Positions 59,695 to 64,000 of a stretch of DNA of 64,000 nucleotides are shown here, one piece after another; the first letter of the stretch is position 1, and each line of letters opens with the position of its first letter. Position numbers and translations under genes: made by a program. Source of the stretch: Bradyrhizobium sp. URHD0069 (GTDB lineage: Bacteria; Pseudomonadota; Alphaproteobacteria; Rhizobiales; Xanthobacteraceae). The stretch spans positions 62,001 to 126,000 of the forward strand of contig NZ_JNIJ01000009.1 of assembly GCF_000701345.1 (NCBI RefSeq). The letters run 5' to 3'. Below the pieces are notes generated by a model. That model did not search any database, had not been told where the DNA came from, and worked only from the letters and a program-made list of their open reading frames with translations.

Positions 59695-60160
59695 AGAGCG
59701 ATCGGATGGTCGACCAGCGTGCTCAAGGCTAAAAGATCCGCGTCAAGAGTTCTGTACCGCAAGGATCCAACAATCGTCATCAGATGACGCCACGATGCCG
59801 TGGCCGATCGTCCAGGTCTCCCGAGACATGATCTTTGCCTCGCTCGCTCACTTCCAGGGGCGGTCCGCCTAAATATTCCCGAACGGCTGGCGATTTCCGC
59901 CGACGAAGGCATCGCGTGGGCGCGCGAGGTCCGCCGGCTGACGCGGAGCGGGCATTTAGTGCACGCTGTGGCCTAGTATAGGCGACTCAATATCGGAGAG
60001 ATGGGAGGCGACACCTCGTTTGTCGCAGGTACGACTTCGCCCGTAAACTGTTCGTCTAATAAGAGATAGCGATAAAGTTGTGTAGATCGCAATATTCCAA
60101 GGGTTCTGGGCTTTATTCCCAAATACTGTCCGAAGCGCGAATCAACGTGGAGAAGACGAA
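59695..60160. other. Intergenic region, possibly with decayed coding sequence
   Basis: This 466-bp region lies before the HU gene. A frame ending near 59976 reads NIPERLAISADEGIAWAREV and looks protein-like but has no start. The promoter of the HU-like gene should be in the last 150 bp. Confidence 0.35.
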
Positions 60161-60460
60161 ATGGCAACGCAGATGACGAAGTCGCAGCTGATCGATAAGA
60201 TTGCTGCCGAGAATGAAGTAGCAAGGAAGGACGTAAAGGGCGTGCTGGAGACGCTCGCGACCGTCGGCTATAAAGAGCTGAAGAAAAATGGCGTGTTCTT
60301 GGTTCCGGGATTTGCCAAGTTCGTGGTCATCAAAAAGCCCGCTACCAAGGCGCGCAAAGGTACCAACCCCTTCAACGGGGAGCCGATGATGTTTAAGGCC
60401 AAACCGGCCCGAAAAATCGTCAGAGCACGCCCGGTCAAGGCAGCAAAAGACGCGGTATGA
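60161..60460 (+). CDS. HU-family DNA-binding protein
   Basis: This is a 99-residue histone-like protein. The start MTKSQLIDKIAAENEVARKD and the DNA-binding arm region with KGTNPFNGEPMMFKAKPARK follow the HU/IHF fold; the motif GFAKFVVIKKPATKARKGTN replaces the usual GFG.F...R..R.GRNP. The Lys-rich arm and TNPFNGE identify the short-tail alphaproteobacterial HU-like group. It would bind and bend DNA. A hairpin terminator follows the stop directly, so the gene is monocistronic. Confidence 0.9.
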   Translation: MATQMTKSQLIDKIAAENEVARKDVKGVLETLATVGYKELKKNGVFLVPGFAKFVVIKKPATKARKGTNPFNGEPMMFKAKPARKIVRARPVKAAKDAV

Positions 60461-60465
60461 ACAGC

Positions 60466-60485
60466 AAAGGGCCTCCGGGCCTTTT
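60466..60485 (+). terminator. Rho-independent terminator after HU-like gene
   Basis: AAAGG...CC pairs with GG...CCTTT around loop TCCG (60466-60485), with one unpaired G on each arm and a short T tract. It lies 5 bp after the stop. Confidence 0.75.
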
Positions 60486-60763
60486 GACTTCAGCGTAGTT
60501 CGATATCCAAGCAACGTTCGCCAACGGGTGGATGCCGGATGATATCGTCTTCGTCGATGCGCTCAGCTACGGCGCAACCGGTAAAATTCAGAAGATGGAG
60601 TTGCGCCGCCACTAAGCAGGCCATGTTCGACACCCGCGCGGCAGGACGACGCGAGAATGCTGGACGACGTTTCAGTCCAAGATAGCTCGTGATTGTCGCG
60701 CGGTGGCGGCAGCACGCGAGGAAGCATGCGGGCGAGGCGCCGACATGCCGGCCTCGGAAGCCG

Positions 60764-61279
60764 TCAGGTCGCGTGTTTGGGTGTCTTTGCTTTCGCCGGC
60801 TTGCCGGCGGGAAGCTTTGCCGAGGCCGGGCGCGCACCGGGACCGGGATGGGTGTGGACTTCCTTGGCCAAAAGCGGCTCGCCGCATTCGGAGCATACCA
60901 TCACGGGATCGAACATCTTGCCGCATTTGCGATGCTCATGCAGCAGGGGACGTCCCCGTTCGTCGACCATGTGTGTGTCGCCCCAATGCACCAGCGCCAT
61001 CATCACCGGATACAGATCGAGGCCTTTTTGGGTGAGGATGTATTCGTGCCGCTTGGGCGACTCCTGGTACGGAATGCGCCGTAGCACGCCCTGCCTGACC
61101 AACTTCTTCAGCCGTTCGGCGAGCAGGTGGCGCGTGATTCCGAGCGCGGATTGAAATCCCTCAAACCGCCGCGTGCGCAGGAAGCATTCGCGCAGGATCA
61201 GAAGGCTCCAGCGATCGCCAATTACACCTATGGTTCGGGCCAGGGAACATGGCTCTTCCTCCAGGGCATCCCACTTCAT
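60764..61279 (-). CDS. HxlR-family transcriptional regulator
   Basis: This is a 171-residue winged-helix repressor or activator. The family signature is CSLARTIGVIGDRWSLLILR with FEGFQSALGITRHLLAERLK and the wing KRHEYILTQKGLDLYPVMMA. The C-terminal part carries four cysteines (RKCGKMF, MVCSECGE) and a basic tail. HxlR proteins sense electrophiles or oxidants through a Cys near the N-terminus; Cys11 (EEEPCSLAR) is in place. It is divergent from a glutathione-type isomerase and SDR operon (61528-63004), its likely target. ATG at 61279 follows GGAGAG. Confidence 0.88.
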   Translation of the reverse strand: MKWDALEEEPCSLARTIGVIGDRWSLLILRECFLRTRRFEGFQSALGITRHLLAERLKKLVRQGVLRRIPYQESPKRHEYILTQKGLDLYPVMMALVHWGDTHMVDERGRPLLHEHRKCGKMFDPVMVCSECGEPLLAKEVHTHPGPGARPASAKLPAGKPAKAKTPKHAT

Positions 61280-61527
61280 ACCTGCTCTCCGGTCATCGCC
61301 GCGCCCCGTCCAGCCCAAATCGACGAGAGAACCTCGGTCGCCCTGCCATTCTAAATAGGTACTCTGGGTGACAATTACCTCAGAAGGGCTCAATATCCTA
61401 GCCGCAGCGGACTTCAATTGACAGTTCGTTTTTAGAACTGTATGGGTCATTCATAGCCAAGGCTGGGCTGTTGGTCATTGCAACCGATCCCTGACACGCA
61501 ACGCGTGCTACCCAGGAGAAGCCGGTG

Positions 61528-62163
61528 ATGAACCCTCCAAAAGCTGAGTTTCAGTTCGATTTCGGCAGCCCGAATGCCTTTCTGGCGGAGCTGGCGCTTC
61601 CGGCTATCGAACGGCGCACCGGGGTGAAGTTCGAGTATGTTCCGGTGCTGCTCGGCGGCATCTACAAGGCGACCAACAATCTGTCGCCATTCGAGTCACT
61701 TCGCGGAATCAAGAACAAGCCCGAATATCAGGCGCTGGAGACGCAACGCTTCATTCGTCGCCACAACATCACCAGGTTCCGTCCCAATCCGTTCTTTCCG
61801 GTCAATACGCTGATGCTGATGCGAGGCGTCGTCGCGGCGCAGTTCGAAGGCGTGTTCGAGCCGTACTTCCGCGCCGCCTACCATCATATGTGGGAAGAAC
61901 CGAAGAAGATGGACGACCTCGAAGTCTTTCGCGGCGCCTTTGTCTCATCGGGCATCGATATCGATCGACTGATTGCGCGCGCGCAGCAGGATGACGTCAA
62001 AAAGAGGCTGATCGATTTGACGACCGACGCGGTGAGCCGCGGAGCATTTGGCTCACCGACGTTCTTTGTCGGAAATGAAATGTTCTTCGGCAAGGATAAG
62101 CTCCGCGACGTCGAAGAATCGATCGTCGAGCAGACCAGCCGACTTGTTCCAAAAATTGCCTAA
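61528..62163 (+). CDS. 2-hydroxychromene-2-carboxylate isomerase-like (kappa-class GST) protein
   Basis: This is a DsbA-fold glutathione enzyme of 211 residues. The start PKAEFQFDFGSPNAFLAELA includes the Ser of the kappa-class active site; the ends VSRGAFGSPTFFVGNEMFFG and LRDVEESI are the family C-terminus. HCCA isomerases act in naphthalene-type degradation, while other family members conjugate glutathione to diverse compounds. It is followed by an SDR gene and is divergent from HxlR, suggesting aromatic or electrophile metabolism. ATG 61528 with AGGAG 9 nt upstream; a GTG 3 nt earlier is also possible. Confidence 0.85.
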   Translation: MNPPKAEFQFDFGSPNAFLAELALPAIERRTGVKFEYVPVLLGGIYKATNNLSPFESLRGIKNKPEYQALETQRFIRRHNITRFRPNPFFPVNTLMLMRGVVAAQFEGVFEPYFRAAYHHMWEEPKKMDDLEVFRGAFVSSGIDIDRLIARAQQDDVKKRLIDLTTDAVSRGAFGSPTFFVGNEMFFGKDKLRDVEESIVEQTSRLVPKIA

Positions 62164-62266
62164 GATCGGGAATCGCGGCCTGCGAACGTCAGCTGGATGT
62201 CCGGGAGTTGCATGGCGAGAATAGATTGTCCACGGCCGATAGATCTAACCTCACCGGGAGAAGACC

Positions 62267-63004
62267 TTGCAGAAGAGAAACGCGACCGTGGCCGTGATCG
62301 GCGCCGGGGACTACATCGGCGGCGAGATCGCCAAGAAGTTTGCTTCAGAGGGGTTCACGGTATTCGCCGGGCGCCGCAACGGCGCCAAGCTCGAACCTCT
62401 GGTGAAAGACATCGAGGCGGCCGGAGGCGAAATTCACGCGCGTTCGCTCGATGCGCGCAAGGAGGAGGAAATCATCTCCTTTCTCGGCGATGCCGACAAG
62501 CACGCTCCGCTCGAGGTCTGCATCTTCAACATCGGCGCCAATGTCAACTTCCCAATCCTCGATACCACCGAGCGCGTGTTCCGCAAGGTTTGGGAAATGG
62601 CCTGCTATTCCGGCTTTCTCGCAGGCCGCGAGGCAGCGCGGCTGATGCTGCCCCGGGGCAAGGGCAATATCTTCTTTACCGGCGCGACGGCGAGTCTGCG
62701 CGGCGGGCCGGGCTATGCGGCTTTCGCCAGCGCCAAGTTTGGGCTGCGTGCCGTCGCACAGGCGATCGCGCGCGAGTTGGGTCCGAAGAACATCCACGTC
62801 GCCCATCTCATCATCGACTCCGGCGTCGACACCGAATGGGTGCGCCAGCGGCGGATCGAGGCGCTGGGACCGGATGCCCTCAATAACCCCGATCTGCTGA
62901 TGCCGCCGTCGTCGGTCGCGGAATCCTACTGGCTGCTTTATCAGCAGCCGCGCAGCGCCTGGACCTTTGAGCTGGAAATACGCCCCTTCGGCGAGAAGTG
63001 GTGA
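62267..63004 (+). CDS. SDR-family oxidoreductase with Phe at the catalytic Tyr position
   Basis: This is a 245-residue short-chain dehydrogenase-like protein. The cofactor motif is VIGAGDYIGGEIAKKFASEG and the second NAD region is VCIFNIGANVNFPI. The usual Tyr-x3-Lys motif appears as FASAK (Phe153, Lys157), so the normal catalytic Tyr is absent; the nearby region is FFTGATASLRGGPGYAAF. This divergent group is recurrent in alphaproteobacteria, and its substrate is unknown. TTG start at 62267 with GGGAGAAG upstream. It is 103 bp after the isomerase gene, same strand. Confidence 0.82.
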   Translation: MQKRNATVAVIGAGDYIGGEIAKKFASEGFTVFAGRRNGAKLEPLVKDIEAAGGEIHARSLDARKEEEIISFLGDADKHAPLEVCIFNIGANVNFPILDTTERVFRKVWEMACYSGFLAGREAARLMLPRGKGNIFFTGATASLRGGPGYAAFASAKFGLRAVAQAIARELGPKNIHVAHLIIDSGVDTEWVRQRRIEALGPDALNNPDLLMPPSSVAESYWLLYQQPRSAWTFELEIRPFGEKW

Positions 63005-63019
63005 CGGGAGCTGTTTGCG

Positions 63020-63151
63020 ATGGAGCTCTGCCTTTCCGAAGAGAACGCTGCGCTTCGCGACGAGGGGCGTGACTTCGCACTGTTGCCCCCGAGCACAAAT
63101 AGGGCTGCGTTCAAGCCGCAGGTAAAGACATGCTTCTTCACCTCGATGTGA
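63020..63151 (+). pseudogene. Acyl-CoA dehydrogenase N-terminal remnant
   Basis: A 43-codon frame starts MELCLSEENAALRDEGRDFA, which matches the usual N-terminus of acyl-CoA dehydrogenases, then diverges and stops. No dehydrogenase core follows. It is likely a decayed fragment of the aromatic/acyl-CoA operon to its left. Confidence 0.4.
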
Positions 63152-63704
63152 TTCCAGGAGTTGATACTACCAAAAGCTGCATACTGGCAGGGAGGAATGC
63201 AAGGACCTACGTTGGCGACGTCATTGATGCAATGAGGACATCGCCGCGGCGCGCTTGGTCATGCTCGTGAACGGATTACTTATGGGCTTGGTTTCCATGA
63301 GCGCGCAACGCGCAGTGAGCGCGTAAAGCGCAGAGAGCCTGTGGGAGAACCGAGCATGATAAAACAGACCGGATAGTCCGGAGCCGCTGATGGGATCCTT
63401 CGGTTCAGAGACCGTTCGGAAAATTGGGAGTTCGCAGAACGAAAGGCTCGTCAATCTGGTAGAGCAAGCAGCGTAGGGCCGCCGGGTCAACGTCATTAGC
63501 CTCGGCCCAATTAAAGCCCCGGCTGGAGGGGCGACCCGGTGATCCAGACGACGAACGTGCTTTTATCGGAGCCGAATTGACGCGGCTGAGCAGCCGGTGA
63601 GGTTCTCGTCGTCTCAGCGCGTCAAGGCCGGCGATTTCCTAATCCAGATCGATGCCGACTACGAAGATGCCGACTACGAAACTGAGTCGCTCAGGCAGAA
63701 GTAG
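63152..63704. other. Intergenic region, possibly degenerate
   Basis: This 553-bp region has no family-supported gene. It contains a perfect 15-bp tandem repeat at 63651-63680 just before the FUSC-family start. The stretch is probably decayed sequence plus the transporter promoter. Confidence 0.4.
63651..63680. repeat. Perfect 15-bp tandem repeat
   Basis: GATGCCGACTACGAA occurs twice head-to-tail (63651-63665 and 63666-63680), 24 bp before the transporter start. Confidence 0.8.
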
Positions 63705-64000
63705 ATGAAGATGTCGACGGCAGCTATACAGAACCCAACAGAGCGCGAACATCGCTCCTATCATCTGGGCCTCGCGCAATGGCCGGCTGGCACGACGACC
63801 CTGGCGTTCGAGATTTGGGTGGCGCTGGCTGTCAGCTACTATATTGCCTTCGCGCTTGAACTCAACGCCGCGGCAAGCGTGGGAACAGGCCTGCTCATAT
63901 TGGTGGGACCGACCCAAGGCATGATCCTGTCCAAAGCGATCTATCGCATCGCAGGAACATTGTTTGGAGCAGTCTTCGCGATAATCCTGACGAGCCTCTT
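63705..64000 (+). CDS. FUSC-family (aromatic acid exporter-like) transporter, 3'-truncated by window edge
   Basis: The frame opens at ATG 63705 and runs to the window end without a stop (98 codons). After a short polar N-terminus come helices FEIWVALAVSYYIAFALELN and AAASVGTGLLILVGPTQGMI, then LSKAIYRIAGTLFGAVFAI. The pattern P-T-Q-G...S-K-A...R-x-x-G-T-x-x-G is typical of FUSC/AaeB proteins, which export aromatic acids. AGG-rich sequence precedes the start. The remainder lies outside the window. Confidence 0.8.
   Translation, partial: MKMSTAAIQNPTEREHRSYHLGLAQWPAGTTTLAFEIWVALAVSYYIAFALELNAAASVGTGLLILVGPTQGMILSKAIYRIAGTLFGAVFAIILTSL

Noticed and set aside
1..64000. Possible CRISPR array, prophage, insertion sequence, tRNA or rRNA genes
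   Set aside because: No regularly spaced repeats, transposase or phage frames, or cloverleaf-like sequences were recognised in the window.

Overview
The window looks like the chromosome of a Bradyrhizobium-type alphaproteobacterium (Nitrobacteraceae). The coding sequences are GC-rich, the gene families are typical of that group (DUF3305/DUF3306 with formate dehydrogenase, HWE-type kinase, several short conserved proteins), and small orphan reading frames are common. No tRNA, rRNA, CRISPR array or complete insertion sequence was seen. All calls come from reading motifs and protein families; no database search was possible.

Left part (1-11.1 kb). A PadR regulator cut by the window edge leads an efflux operon: HlyD-like adaptor, MacB/LolD-like ATPase and two FtsX-type permeases. 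A convergent AraC regulator and a short stand-alone HWE/HisKA_2 kinase follow. A leftward three-gene operon then encodes a molybdenum hydroxylase (2Fe-2S, FAD and molybdopterin subunits), with a Tat-like leader on the large subunit.

Oxalate/formate block (11.5-19.8 kb). A short Tat protein, a cysteine-type formate dehydrogenase (alpha, beta, gamma), a Tat-exported bicupin oxalate decarboxylase, DUF3305, DUF3306, a TorD-like chaperone and a 42-residue membrane peptide all run rightward. Together they suggest a periplasmic route from oxalate to formate and CO2, with electrons fed to the quinone pool.

Middle (20-25.5 kb). Small conserved genes, a NarL/LuxR-type regulator, a VanZ-like protein and a large surface protein with an Ig-like domain.

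Polysaccharide region (25.5-59.1 kb). It holds a Wzx/Wzy-type machine (initiating sugar transferase, flippase, polymerase, Wzz/GumC-like chain-length protein), glycosyltransferases, an acyltransferase, methyltransferases, sugar-nucleotide enzymes (RfbF, GalE, RfbC, C-methyltransferase), a DUF4910 protein, a radical SAM enzyme and a type I secretion pair. Broken MBOAT acyltransferase pieces lie at its left end. A Crp/Fnr-family regulator sits in the middle. Ten perfect copies and one near copy of a 14-bp palindrome TTGA-N6-TCAA lie in intergenic DNA of this region, mostly 40-165 bp before gene starts. They look like a FNR/FixK-type operator set, so this may be a self-contained regulon.

Right end (59.4-64 kb). 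A HU-like protein, an HxlR regulator divergent from a kappa-class GST-like isomerase and an SDR gene, a small acyl-CoA dehydrogenase remnant, and the start of a FUSC-family transporter cut by the window edge.

The strongest leads are the palindromic operator set with its candidate regulator, a secretion adaptor (HlyD) fused to a C39-like domain otherwise seen on its partner ABC transporter, the oxalate-to-formate operon, and the MBOAT breakpoint carrying a duplicated operator.
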